DNA from: Phycisphaerae bacterium
GTDB taxonomy: Bacteria; Planctomycetota; Phycisphaerae; JAAYCJ01
NCBI GenBank assembly: GCA_012729815.1
Contig: JAAYCJ010000267.1
Span: 1-53,787 of the forward strand
Direction: 5' to 3'
Length of the DNA stretch: 53,787 nucleotides
In this document: piece by piece, positions 17,893 through 26,247 of the stretch
Position numbering within the stretch: the first letter of the stretch is position 1
Layout of the letters: every line of letters starts with the position of its first letter
Made by a program: the position numbers and the translations under genes
Notes under the pieces: generated by a model
The model's input: the letters and a program-made list of their open reading frames with translations, nothing else
Database searches by the model: none
What the model was told of the DNA's origin: nothing

Positions 17893-19332
17893 ATGGCAGG
17901 ACTGAATCGGTTTGAAGATTTCGAGTTGAGTCGCAAGCTGCAGGAGGCGATCAGTTCGGCGCGGCTGGAGAAGCCGACGGAGCTTCAGAAGCAGGTGATT
18001 CCGCCGGCTCTGGACGGCTGCGACGTGATCTTCGAGGCCCGGAGCGGGATGGGCAAGAGCGCGTGCTTCGGGATTCCGTTTCTTCAGAACTGGCTTCGGA
18101 ATCGGAATCAGAAGGGGATGATCGTCACGGCGACGGCGGACGGGGTTCGGCAGATGGGCAAGGTGATTTCGCGGCTTTGCCCGGCCCTCAAGACCAAGGT
18201 GCTCAAGTTCACGGCGAAGGACGACTTTTTCTACCCGGATCTGCTGGCCCGTTCGCCGATGGCGATACTGGAGCTGGCGGTGGTCGAACGGTTCATCAAG
18301 CGGGAGAAGGAGTTTGCCTCGTCGGTCAAGATGCTGGGGATCGACGATTTCGACAAGCTGCTGGAGCACGAGGAACGGCTGAGCCAGGCGATCTCGCCGT
18401 TGAGCACGGACCGCCAGACGCTGATCAGCGCGGTGGAGTTGACCGAGCAGGTGATCGAGCGCGGGCGTTGGTACTGCGACCCGAACCGGCTGGAGAAGGT
18501 CAAGCTGACGCGTCCGGAGGCCAAGTGGTCGGGCGAGCAGGTGCGGCTGCAGTACATGGTGGTGGAAGAGGAGGACCGGTTCGACCGTCTGCTGGAGCTG
18601 CTGTCGGGCCTGAGCGAGAAGGTGGTGATGATCATCACGGACCTGGACCGGGTATCGCGTTACGTGGCGGACCGGCTGGTCAGCGCGAAGATACCGGCGG
18701 AGGTGCTGGCGTATTCGATGCAGTTGGACGCCAAGCAGTCGATTGCCGTTACGACGGGCGAGTCCGGCCGCGGCGTGATGGTCGGTTGCGAGGCGGCTTT
18801 GAACGGGGTGAACCTGCCGAAGGTGGACCACGTTATTTCGTGGGAGCTTCCCAGCCAGATCGACAGCTACTGGCGCCGGGTGGACCGTTTCGTTCACGCG
18901 GGCGAGCTGGGAGCGACTCTCATGGTGGACCAGGAGCGGGTGGGCGCCATTCGCATGCTGGAGCGGCGGTTGGGCCGGAACATGGAGGAGGTTCTGGTCC
19001 GGCCGGGCGCTCCGGAGCGAACCGAGCGTCGGGAGCGCCGGCCGGAACGGTCCGAAAGAGCGGAACGACCCGAACGGCGGGAGCCGCCGGCCCGTCCTCG
19101 CGAGGAGCGTCCGCATCCGGCCGCGGCCGCCGAGACGGCAGAGCCGCAGGCCGAAGCGGTTCAGGCGGCCCCTCCGGTCGTCGCCGAGGAGGTTTCAGAA
19201 CAGGCTCTGATCATCCCGGAGCGGTTCCGGATGCCGGTGTTCGCCACGCCGGAGCAGGTCCAGGACCTGGCTCCTGAAGGCTTCGTCAAGACCCTGGGCA
19301 GCAAGTTCGTTCCGGCCCGTAAGAAGCGATAG
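17893..19332 (+). CDS. DEAD-box-helicase-like protein with degenerate catalytic motifs
   Basis: The fold is that of a DEAD-box RNA helicase, but the catalytic motifs are damaged. The Q motif region is intact (FEDFELSRKLQEAI, then PTELQKQVIPPAL). Motif I reads ARSGMGKSA at about 49-57, which may still bind nucleotide. The DEAD box is IDDFDK, the SAT motif is ISAVE, and motif VI, normally HRxGRxGR, reads RRVDRFVHAG. A C-terminal tail of about 90 residues (from 373) is rich in Arg-Glu and Pro, then ends in VPARKKR; such tails bind RNA. Length is 479 residues. It may act as an RNA-binding scaffold rather than an active helicase. AAAGGAG before ATG 17893 supports the start. Confidence 0.8.
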   Translation: MAGLNRFEDFELSRKLQEAISSARLEKPTELQKQVIPPALDGCDVIFEARSGMGKSACFGIPFLQNWLRNRNQKGMIVTATADGVRQMGKVISRLCPALKTKVLKFTAKDDFFYPDLLARSPMAILELAVVERFIKREKEFASSVKMLGIDDFDKLLEHEERLSQAISPLSTDRQTLISAVELTEQVIERGRWYCDPNRLEKVKLTRPEAKWSGEQVRLQYMVVEEEDRFDRLLELLSGLSEKVVMIITDLDRVSRYVADRLVSAKIPAEVLAYSMQLDAKQSIAVTTGESGRGVMVGCEAALNGVNLPKVDHVISWELPSQIDSYWRRVDRFVHAGELGATLMVDQERVGAIRMLERRLGRNMEEVLVRPGAPERTERRERRPERSERAERPERREPPARPREERPHPAAAAETAEPQAEAVQAAPPVVAEEVSEQALIIPERFRMPVFATPEQVQDLAPEGFVKTLGSKFVPARKKR

Positions 19333-19644
19333 GTACCGGTCGTCGCCGAATGCGAGGAAAGCAGGCGTCGAGCGTTCACAGACGTCCGCCGGTCTCGTCG
19401 ATCTCCAGCCGCAGCGTGGAAGCGGAGGTCAGGGGCTGGAGCGGTTGGAGAAACGGTCGTCGGTGGGCGAGCAGCTCCGGGATTCGCCGCTTCGCGGGAA
19501 AGCCGGAGCGATGGTAGTCGCGACGAGACGCCCGGATGGGTCTACAATTACTCTTTAACCGCTGAGACGGTGCCCGCGGGACGATGGTGTCCGACCGGCT
19601 GGCGGCATCGGTAGGATCGAGGAGAGAGAAGAGGACGGACGGGC
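19333..19644 (+). other. 312-base gap upstream of asnS
   Basis: No gene, tRNA or riboswitch that I can support. A TACAAT at 19544-19549 could be a -10 box with a poor -35. I looked for a T-box leader because asnS follows, but found no convincing T-box sequence or specifier stem. GGATCGAGGAGAGAG close to the asnS start supplies ribosome binding sites. Confidence 0.4.
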
Positions 19645-21171
19645 ATGGATGAGCCGATGGCGGAAACGAAGCAGTACGTGACGATCAACCGACTGGGCCA
19701 GGTGGTGGGCCGGGAGGTGACGCTGCGCGGCTGGGTCCGGCGGGTGCGCAGCTCGGGGAAGGTGCTGTTCGCGGTAATCCGCGACGGGACGGGTATCTGC
19801 CAGGCGGTGCTGGAGAAGCAGGCCCAGACGGCTGAGCTGTTCGAGGCTCTGGACCATCTGGGCATCGAGAGCGTGGTGGAGCTGACGGGCGTGGTGCGGG
19901 CGGACGAGCGGGCGCCGGGCGGATACGAAACGGCGGTCCGCGACGGGCGGGTGCTGCACGCGACCAGCGACTTTCCGATCACTCCCAAACCGCACGGCGT
20001 GGACTTCCTGTTCAAACACCGGCACCTCTGGCTTCGGGTGCCGCGGCAGAACGCGATCATGCGGATCCGCGACACGCTGATCTGGTCGATCCGCGAGTAC
20101 TTCCACAAGGAAGGTTTCACGCTGGTCGATACGCCGATTTTCGCGCCCAGCGCGGGCGAGGGGGCCTCGACGCTGTTTCGGGTGGACTACTTCGAGGAGG
20201 ACGTGTTCCTGGCCCAGACGGGGCAATTGTATCTGGAGTCGGCGGCGGCGGCGTTGGGCAAGGTGTACTGCTTCGGTCCGACGTTCCGGGCGGAGAAGTC
20301 CAAGACCCGCCGGCACCTGACCGAGTTCTGGATGGTCGAGCCGGAGTTGACGTTCGTCGACCTGGACGAGTTGACGGCGCTGGCGGAGGATTTCGTCTGC
20401 TACATTGTCGGCTGTGTGCTCGATCGGCACCGCAAGGATCTGGAGGAGTTAGGCAGGGACGTTGGTCCGCTGGAGAAGATTCAAAAGCCTTTCGTGCGTC
20501 TGACGTACGATCAGGCGATCGAGATTCTGCACGGCGAGCCGGCCGAGCGGCTGATCCTGGGCGAGCAGCGGGAGCTGGAAGCCCGGATCGCCGGCGCCGA
20601 AGCGCGTCTGGTTCAGATGGAATCGCAGCGGGATCAGACCACCAAGGCGTGGCAGAAGGACAAGCTCTCCGCTGAGATCGTCGAGCTGCGGGAGGAGCTC
20701 GCCGAGTGGCGCGAGCAAACGAGGAATCTGCCGGACCACCTGGCGTTGGCCAAGGGGTTCGTCTGGGGCCAGGATCTGGGCGGTTCGGACGAGACGATCG
20801 TTTCGAAGCTGCACGAGCGGCCGGTATTTGTGACCCACTACCCTCGCGAGGCCAAGGCGTTCTACATGCGCCAGGACCGGAAGCGGCCGGCGGTGGTGGA
20901 GAACTTCGACATGCTGGCCCCGGAGGGCTACGGCGAGGTGATCGGCGGATCGGTCCGCGAGGAGGACCTGGACCGCTTGGCGGCGCGGATGGAAGAGGAG
21001 AAGCTGCCGCTCGAGCCGTACCAGTGGTATCTGGACCTTCGGCGGTACGGGAGCGTGCCGCACGGCGGTTTCGGGTTGGGCGTGGAACGGACGCTGGCGT
21101 GGATCTGCGGGATCAGGCACATTCGGGAGACGATCGCCTTTCCGCGGATGATGGGACGTATCTACCCGTAG
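19645..21171 (+). CDS. asnS: Asparagine-tRNA ligase with coiled-coil insertion
   Basis: Charges tRNA(Asn). An N-terminal OB-fold anticodon domain (VTLRGWVRRVRSSGKVLFAV at 25-44, TGVVRADERAPGGYE) is followed by the class II catalytic domain. The domain shows ITPKPHGVDFLFKHRHLWLR, typical of AsnRS rather than AspRS, motif 2 as FGPTFRAEKS at 210-219, and motif 3 as GGFGLGVER at 474-482. At about 300-365 there is an inserted, strongly charged helical hairpin (EQRELEARIAGAEARL, then AEIVELREELAEWREQ), which makes the protein 508 residues long instead of about 430-465. The start could also be ATG 19657. The DedA gene follows after 14 bases. Confidence 0.93.
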   Translation: MDEPMAETKQYVTINRLGQVVGREVTLRGWVRRVRSSGKVLFAVIRDGTGICQAVLEKQAQTAELFEALDHLGIESVVELTGVVRADERAPGGYETAVRDGRVLHATSDFPITPKPHGVDFLFKHRHLWLRVPRQNAIMRIRDTLIWSIREYFHKEGFTLVDTPIFAPSAGEGASTLFRVDYFEEDVFLAQTGQLYLESAAAALGKVYCFGPTFRAEKSKTRRHLTEFWMVEPELTFVDLDELTALAEDFVCYIVGCVLDRHRKDLEELGRDVGPLEKIQKPFVRLTYDQAIEILHGEPAERLILGEQRELEARIAGAEARLVQMESQRDQTTKAWQKDKLSAEIVELREELAEWREQTRNLPDHLALAKGFVWGQDLGGSDETIVSKLHERPVFVTHYPREAKAFYMRQDRKRPAVVENFDMLAPEGYGEVIGGSVREEDLDRLAARMEEEKLPLEPYQWYLDLRRYGSVPHGGFGLGVERTLAWICGIRHIRETIAFPRMMGRIYP

Positions 21172-21185
21172 GTGAAATCCGGCCG

Positions 21186-21902
21186 GTGCTGACACTACTA
21201 GCGATCATCAATTACGAACTGCTGCTTCGCAAGTGGCTGTATCTCGGGATGCTGGCGTTGCTGGTGCTCTCGAGTTTCGGCGCGCCGATTCCGGAGGACA
21301 TACCGCTGCTGCTGGCCGGCTGCCTGTGCCGGCTGGGATACGGCCACTGGTTCTACGCGACGCTGGTGGGATTGGGCGGGGTGCTGTTCGGCGACATGCT
21401 GCTGTATTTTCTGGGCCGGCGTTTCGGGATGGGCGTGCTGAACATGCGTCCGTTCAACCTGCTGTTCACGCGGACTCACATCGCGCAGATGAAGCTGGTT
21501 TTCCGGCGATGGGGGCACTTTATCATTTTCTTCGGGCGGTTTTTCGCGGGCGTGCGTTCGGTGATGTGCGTGACGGCGGGCGTGTGCCAGGTTCCGGCGT
21601 GGAAGTTCATCCTGGTGGACGTTTCCGGCGCGATGGTGACGGTGCCGCTGCTGGTCGGGCTGGGCTGGCTGTTCAGCGCGAGCATCGCCAAGCTGACGGA
21701 AGGGATGCTGGCGGTCGAGCACGTGCTGGCGGGGCTGGCGGCGGCGGGGATCGCCGGCTGGATCATCTACATCCACCTGGCCAAGACCCGTCGCAAGGCG
21801 ATTGTCCGGCGTCTGGCGGCGCCGCCGGCGTCCGAGGCGACGGGCAGCCAATCCGAGGGCAAGGAGGAGGTTGCCGACGATGCCGACTGCGCCCGTAATT
21901 GA
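21186..21902 (+). CDS. DedA-family (VTT domain) membrane protein
   Basis: An inner-membrane protein of the DedA/SNARE-associated family, proposed to flip phospholipids such as undecaprenyl phosphate or phosphatidylethanolamine. Typical motifs: APIPEDIPLLLAG near the start, GDMLLYFLGRRFG, and FGRFFAGVRSVMCVTAGV, the family core. Four or five hydrophobic helices are visible. The C-terminal 40 residues are basic then acidic and cytosolic. The start is GTG 21186, with AGGTGA eight bases before it; no earlier start exists between the asnS stop and here. Its last 23 bases overlap the next gene. Length is 238 residues. Confidence 0.88.
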   Translation: MLTLLAIINYELLLRKWLYLGMLALLVLSSFGAPIPEDIPLLLAGCLCRLGYGHWFYATLVGLGGVLFGDMLLYFLGRRFGMGVLNMRPFNLLFTRTHIAQMKLVFRRWGHFIIFFGRFFAGVRSVMCVTAGVCQVPAWKFILVDVSGAMVTVPLLVGLGWLFSASIAKLTEGMLAVEHVLAGLAAAGIAGWIIYIHLAKTRRKAIVRRLAAPPASEATGSQSEGKEEVADDADCARN

Positions 21903-22989
21903 GTACGAGTTGAGCGGCGAGTGGCATCGGATGGGCGGTCAGTTGGGCCGGGCCCAGGCCCTGGAGATTCGCCGGTTCAACGAACACTTTTTCGATTCGC
22001 CGATCAACCGGTTTCGGTTCGGGTCGCTGGAGCGGGTCTGGGAATACGCGGCGAAGGTGTCGCGGGTGCTGGAGGAGTTCAGCGGCTGTGCGTTTCATTT
22101 CCTGCGCGGGATGGCGGAAGGGGCGTCGCTGCCGATGGAGCGGGTGGTGGCCCAGGCCTGCGCGCCGGAGCTGACGCACATCGCCGGCGAGTCGGACTTC
22201 GCGGCGATCGGATGCACGGCGTGCGGCGTCAGTTCGTCGGTCAGCACGACGCAGAGCGCGCTGCTGGCTCAGAATTGGGATTTCAATTTCGATCTGCCCG
22301 CCTGGTACGTGCTGCGGCTTCGCCCGCCGCTGGACGAGCCGGCGCGGGTGATGGTGGGCATGGGTGCGGTGTTCGCGTGCTGCGGCGTGAGCGGAACGGG
22401 ACTGGCGGCGACGTTCACCTCATCGGGGCACCTGCCGCCGGTTCGGCCGACGGCGGGACTGCCGGTGACCGCGCTGGTGCTCGAGGTGTTGGGCAGCCAG
22501 GATTTCGACGAGGCGATGGGCGTGGCGGTGGCGCTGCCGCGGGCGGGATCGTTCAACATGATGGTGACCGAGGAGTACACCCGCAACGCCCTGGTCGAGG
22601 CGACACCCAGACGGGTGGAGATCATCGACGGCAAAGAGACGCTGGTCGCGGGCAACCACTTTCAGCACCCGGCGATGGTGGCCAGGACGGCGCAGGACCT
22701 GACGCCGCCCGACCGGGCGGGCAGGGAGTTCGCCCGCAGCAGCGTGCTTCGGGCTGAGCGGTTTGAGGATTTGCTGGCGAACCGGCCGTCGAATGGGCTG
22801 ACGCCGGAGGCGCTGATGGGGTGCCTCAAGGACCACGCGAACCATCCGCTGTCGATCTGCTGCCACGAGGAAGAGACGCTGCTGCGGTTCCGCACCCAGG
22901 GTTCGGTGCTCTTGGAGCCGGCGGCGCAGGCGCTGCGGTTCTGTTCGGGCCAGCCGTGTTGCGGACGGTTCGAGACGTATCCGTTGTGA
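21880..22989 (+). CDS. Acyltransferase/amidohydrolase of the C45 (isopenicillin-N acyltransferase-like) family
   Basis: An Ntn-hydrolase-type enzyme, likely cleaving or transferring an amide-linked acyl chain. The family is shown by GCTACGVSSSV with candidate nucleophile Cys112, which becomes the N-terminus after self-cleavage, followed by LLAQNWDFNFD at 128-138. Later parts, GMGAVFACCGVSGTGLAATF and the FNMMVTEE strand, also fit. In family members the segment before Cys is removed. There is no signal peptide, so it acts in the cytosol. The start, ATG 21880, has GAGGAGG nine bases upstream, inside the end of the DedA gene, so they are translationally coupled. The true substrate is unknown. 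Confidence 0.83.
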   Translation: MPTAPVIEYELSGEWHRMGGQLGRAQALEIRRFNEHFFDSPINRFRFGSLERVWEYAAKVSRVLEEFSGCAFHFLRGMAEGASLPMERVVAQACAPELTHIAGESDFAAIGCTACGVSSSVSTTQSALLAQNWDFNFDLPAWYVLRLRPPLDEPARVMVGMGAVFACCGVSGTGLAATFTSSGHLPPVRPTAGLPVTALVLEVLGSQDFDEAMGVAVALPRAGSFNMMVTEEYTRNALVEATPRRVEIIDGKETLVAGNHFQHPAMVARTAQDLTPPDRAGREFARSSVLRAERFEDLLANRPSNGLTPEALMGCLKDHANHPLSICCHEEETLLRFRTQGSVLLEPAAQALRFCSGQPCCGRFETYPL

Positions 22990-23003
22990 CGGAAGCTGTC
23001 GGC

Positions 23004-25343
23004 ATGGACGTCAACGATTTCCTTCAGACGATGCAGCGGCGGGGCGAATATCGGGACCAGATCGCCCACATCCGGGAGATTCCGGCCCGCGAGGCGCGGT
23101 ACGGCATGCCGCGGGAGCCGCTGCCCGAGGCGATCGCCGACGCCCTGTCGCAGGAGAAGATCGAGCGGCTCTACGAGCACCAGAGCCTGTCGGTGGACAT
23201 GGCCCGATCCGGGCGCGACCTGATGATCGTGACGGGCACCGCCTCGGGCAAGACGATGTGCTACAATCTGCCGGTGATCGAGACGCTGCTGTCGGACCCG
23301 TCGGCGCGGGCGATGTACATTTTTCCGACCAAGGCTCTGGCCCAGGATCAGCTTGCCCGCTTGAAGCGGTGGGCGGGTTACAACGAGGCGCTGAAGCAGG
23401 CGGTGCGTCCGGCGACCTACGACGGCGATACGCCCTCGTCGCAGCGGACCAGGATTCGCAAGCAGGCCAGCATCATCCTGACCAACCCGGACATGCTGCA
23501 CCAGGGGATTCTGCCGTACCACGCCAAGTGGAGCGAGTTTTTGCGGAACCTGCGGTGGCTGGTGATCGACGAGATGCACATCTACCGCGGGATTTTCGGC
23601 TCGCAGGTTGCCAACGTGCTGCGCCGGCTGGACCGGGTGCTGGAGTTTCACGGGGCCGAGTGCCGTTACATCGGCTGTTCGGCGACGATCGGCAATCCGC
23701 AGGAGTTGGGTGAGCTTCTGACGGGCCGGAAGCTCGATGTGATCGAGAAGGACGGCTCGCCGCGGGGCAAGAAGTACTTCGTACTGTGGAACCCGCCGTT
23801 CGTGGATGACGGTCGGGTGGTGCGGCGGTCGGCGAACATCGAGGGCAAGCGGCTGTTCACCGAGCTGGTGCGAAGCGGCGTACAGACCATCGTATTCACC
23901 CGGGCCCGGGTGGTGGCTGAGCTGATCTACAAGTACGCGGTCGAGGAGTTCCGGCAGCACAACGAGAACGAACTGGGCAAACGGATCAAACCGTATCGCG
24001 GCGGCTTCCTGCCGGAAGAGCGGCGGCAGATCGAGCAACAGCTCTTTTCGGGCAAGCTGATGGGCGTCAGCGCGACGACGGCGCTGGAGTTGGGGATCGA
24101 CGTGGGCAGCCTCGACGCGGCGGTGCTGGTCGGTTACCCGGGCACGGTCAGTTCGGCATGGCAGCAGGCCGGCCGGGCCGGACGGCGATCGGAGCAGTCG
24201 TTGGCCATCCTGGTGGCGTACAACGATCCGATCGACCAGTACCTGATGCACCATCCGGACTATTTCTTCTCGCGGAACGTCGAGCGGGCGATCGTCGATC
24301 CGTCCAATCCGCACATCCTGGCCAGCCAGTTGGCGTGTGCGGCGTTCGAGCTGCCGCTGGCGACCCACGACGGGCATTTCTTCGGGCCGAAGTTCGCCTC
24401 CACGCTGGAGGCCCTGGCGGGCGAGGAGGGCCAGCTTCGCCGGATCGTCGACCGCTGGTACCACGCCAGCAGCACATTCCCAGCCGCCCACGTAAATCTG
24501 CGGACGATCAGCGAGAGCAGCTACGCCGTGGTCGACGCGTCGGGCAAAGAGAACCAGGTAATCGGCAGCATTGACAGCACCTCAGCTCCGGAACAGCTCT
24601 ATCCGGGAGCGGTCTACCTGCACGAGGGGCGAAGCTACGTGGTGAGCGAGTTGGACCTGGCCACGCGGGTGGCGATGGTCAAACCCGCTGAGGTCGACTA
24701 CTACACCCAGCCGGTGCTGCACAGCCGTTCGGAAATTCTGGCCGATGAGGCCCAGGCGACCGGCCCGTGCGGTGCGGTCACATTCGGACGGGTCAAAGTA
24801 ATCTGGCAGACGGTTGCGTTCAAGAAACTCAAGTTTTACACGATGGAGGTTGTCGGCCAGGACGCCCTGGACCTTCCGGAGTTGGACCTGGACACCCGCG
24901 GCCTGTGGTTTCTGCCGGATGAGTCGATCTGGGACGAGGTCCGCGACGCCGGTTACGTGCCCATCCAGGCCCTCAGCGGCCTTCGCAACCTGATGATCTG
25001 GTCATTGCCGATTTTGGCCATGTGCGACCCGCAGGACATCGGCGGGCAGATTAACGTCAACCGCTTCCAGCGGCCGGCGATCATACTTTATGATCGTTAT
25101 CTGGGCGGTTTAGGATTCTCCCGCCGCGGGTTCGACGAGTTCGAGACGCTGCTGAAGCTGGCCCACCAGATCGTGGCCGAGTGCACGTGTGAGGGCGGTT
25201 GTCCGTCGTGCGTGGGCCTGCCGCTGTTGCGGGCTCCGATCCATCAGGACCCGGACCTTCAGGGGCGCCCGGAAATCCCGGACAAGGAGGGGACGCTATT
25301 TCTGCTGGAACGGTTCCGGGAGCGGGAGTGGCGGATGTGCTGA
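23004..25343 (+). CDS. MrfA/YprA-like DEAD/DEAH helicase with zinc-binding C-terminus
   Basis: A superfamily 2 DNA helicase related to Bacillus MrfA (YprA) and eukaryotic Hrq1, which unwind DNA 3' to 5' in repair of crosslinks such as those from mitomycin. Motif I is GTASGKT at 78-84, motif II is DEMH at 189-192, motif III CSAT, then TTALELGIDVG and WQQAGRAGRR as motifs V and VI. The C-terminal DUF1998-like domain ends with four close cysteines, CTCEGGCPSC, from about residue 727, the metal site of the family. The MrfB (YprB) nuclease that usually accompanies it is not in the window. Start ATG 23004 is 14 bases after the preceding stop. Length is 779 residues. Confidence 0.88.
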   Translation: MDVNDFLQTMQRRGEYRDQIAHIREIPAREARYGMPREPLPEAIADALSQEKIERLYEHQSLSVDMARSGRDLMIVTGTASGKTMCYNLPVIETLLSDPSARAMYIFPTKALAQDQLARLKRWAGYNEALKQAVRPATYDGDTPSSQRTRIRKQASIILTNPDMLHQGILPYHAKWSEFLRNLRWLVIDEMHIYRGIFGSQVANVLRRLDRVLEFHGAECRYIGCSATIGNPQELGELLTGRKLDVIEKDGSPRGKKYFVLWNPPFVDDGRVVRRSANIEGKRLFTELVRSGVQTIVFTRARVVAELIYKYAVEEFRQHNENELGKRIKPYRGGFLPEERRQIEQQLFSGKLMGVSATTALELGIDVGSLDAAVLVGYPGTVSSAWQQAGRAGRRSEQSLAILVAYNDPIDQYLMHHPDYFFSRNVERAIVDPSNPHILASQLACAAFELPLATHDGHFFGPKFASTLEALAGEEGQLRRIVDRWYHASSTFPAAHVNLRTISESSYAVVDASGKENQVIGSIDSTSAPEQLYPGAVYLHEGRSYVVSELDLATRVAMVKPAEVDYYTQPVLHSRSEILADEAQATGPCGAVTFGRVKVIWQTVAFKKLKFYTMEVVGQDALDLPELDLDTRGLWFLPDESIWDEVRDAGYVPIQALSGLRNLMIWSLPILAMCDPQDIGGQINVNRFQRPAIILYDRYLGGLGFSRRGFDEFETLLKLAHQIVAECTCEGGCPSCVGLPLLRAPIHQDPDLQGRPEIPDKEGTLFLLERFREREWRMC

Positions 25344-25385
25344 CCAGACGCAGCGAGGGCCGATCGGGGCGGAGGCAGTTTCCTG

Positions 25386-25414
25386 TTGACGTATCCTGCG
25401 TGCGGCCTTAAGAT
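25386..25414 (+). promoter_or_regulatory. Promoter of the micro-lipoprotein array
   Basis: TTGACG at 25386-25391, a 17-base spacer, TAAGAT at 25409-25414. The third small gene has a closely similar promoter (25950-25978), which supports both. Confidence 0.6.
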
Positions 25415-25474
25415 CGGGCGCGACACGGGAAGGAATATCGGCCCAGCTCCCCTGCTGTTGCCGGAGGAGATTTG

Positions 25475-25624
25475 ATGAAACGGATACTCGTGCAGGTCGT
25501 GCTGCTCATCATGGTGATGATGACCTGGGGCTGTACGTCTTCGGAGATCTTAAATCTGCTGGCATCGATCAGACTCGGCGGCGGCAGCGGCAGCAGCGGC
25601 GGCTGCAGCAGTTGCGGCTGGTAG
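25475..25624 (+). CDS. Micro-lipoprotein 1 of a tandem family
   Basis: A 49-residue protein below usual gene-calling limits. It begins MKRILVQVVLLIMVMMTWGC, a full lipoprotein signal with the lipid-bearing Cys at 20. After cleavage only 30 residues remain: a short hydrophobic segment EILNLLASIRL, a glycine-serine run, and the ending GGCSSCGW. GGAGGAG six to seven bases before ATG 25475 is a strong ribosome binding site. The last residues recur almost unchanged in the next small gene. I know of no family for it. A membrane-anchored peptide with a C-terminal Cys pair could bind metal, form a disulfide, or be processed. Confidence 0.75.
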   Translation: MKRILVQVVLLIMVMMTWGCTSSEILNLLASIRLGGGSGSSGGCSSCGW

Positions 25625-25729
25625 AGGGGTCCGCCGTGCGCGAGACGGTCGAGAGGCCGCAGCGGAATAGCGACGATCAAGCCGTGGATGGATGGTCAGG
25701 TTGAATTGCCCTTTAGTTGGAGAAACGCT

Positions 25730-25858
25730 ATGAAGAAGCTTTTGGGTATCGCGTTGCTGGGCGTAGTGATGGTGACCGGGGGCTGCTCGCCTTCGACGAT
25801 CCTGAGCCTGCTGATGTCATTCGTATTCGGCGGCGGCGGCTGCAGCAGTTGCGGCTAG
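25730..25858 (+). CDS. Micro-lipoprotein 2 of a tandem family
   Basis: A 42-residue paralogue of its neighbours. The signal MKKLLGIALLGVVMVTGGC is nearly the same as in copy 3 and has its lipid Cys at 19. The mature part is only 24 residues: TILSLLMSFVF, four glycines, then CSSCG at the very end. GGAG lies nine bases upstream of ATG 25730. It is followed by a terminator at 25885-25926. The shared 3' sequence with copy 1 (about 19 bases at the GGCSSCG coding end) points to duplication. Confidence 0.75.
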   Translation: MKKLLGIALLGVVMVTGGCSPSTILSLLMSFVFGGGGCSSCG

Positions 25859-25884
25859 AGGCGGTTTCCCTCCTGAAAGAAACG

Positions 25885-25926
25885 GACCGGGCAGCCACGA
25901 CAGTGGCGGTTCGGTCTTCTTTTTTT
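25885..25926 (+). terminator. Terminator after micro-lipoprotein 2
   Basis: Stem GACCG (25885-25889) with CGGTC (25912-25916) and inner stem CCAC-GACA-GTGG (25895-25906), joined by an internal loop, then TTCTTTTTTT. Confidence 0.65.
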
Positions 25927-25949
25927 GCGGCGGCGGTTTTGGTGAAGGG

Positions 25950-25978
25950 TTGACGTTTGAGGGTCCGATAATTAAGCT
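25950..25978 (+). promoter_or_regulatory. Promoter of micro-lipoprotein 3
   Basis: TTGACG at 25950-25955, a 17-base spacer, TAAGCT at 25973-25978. It lies between the terminator of copy 2 and the start of copy 3 and resembles the promoter of copy 1. Confidence 0.5.
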
Positions 25979-26022
25979 GTGGGTATGGTAGGCCCAGATT
26001 GCACTTTTTTCGGAGGAAAGCC

Positions 26023-26169
26023 ATGAAGAAGCTGTTGGGTATTGCGGTATTGGGTGCGGTGGTGTGCAGCGGCTGTGCGACGTTGCCGGCGGAAACGAAC
26101 AGCATGATCTCTTCGCTGATCCTGAACCTGATCATGGGATTCCTGACCGGTGGGATGACCGGCATCTAG
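26023..26169 (+). CDS. Micro-lipoprotein 3 of a tandem family
   Basis: A 48-residue paralogue. MKKLLGIAVLGAVVCSGC repeats the signal of copy 2, with the lipid Cys at 18. The mature part keeps the hydrophobic stretch (SSLILNLIMGFLTGG) but lacks the terminal Cys pair and ends in MTGI. CGGAGGA seven bases before ATG 26023 is a strong ribosome binding site. It has its own promoter and terminator, so it can be expressed separately from copies 1 and 2. The mature segment could lie in or on the membrane as an amphipathic helix. Confidence 0.75.
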   Translation: MKKLLGIAVLGAVVCSGCATLPAETNSMISSLILNLIMGFLTGGMTGI

Positions 26170-26193
26170 CATCGCTTCGACAGTAAGAGGGCC

Positions 26194-26229
26194 GGCCGGT
26201 GGATCCGCGATCCATCGGCCGTTTTGTTT
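26194..26229 (+). terminator. Terminator after micro-lipoprotein 3
   Basis: An 11-bp stem with one G-T pair (GGCCGGTGGAT at 26194-26204, ATCCATCGGCC at 26210-26220), loop CCGCG, then GTTTTGTTT. It also lies at the end of the convergent UroD-like gene. Confidence 0.75.
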
Positions 26230-26247
26230 GATGCAGCGGCGGGTCGG

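Noticed and set aside
19333-19644. T-box leader or RNA gene before asnS
   Set aside because: No match to the conserved T-box sequence, no specifier stem and no RNase P or tmRNA features could be made out.
20706-21171. N-terminal extension of the DedA protein
   Set aside because: It overlaps asnS in another frame and has no membrane or domain character; the GTG at 21186 has a ribosome binding site.
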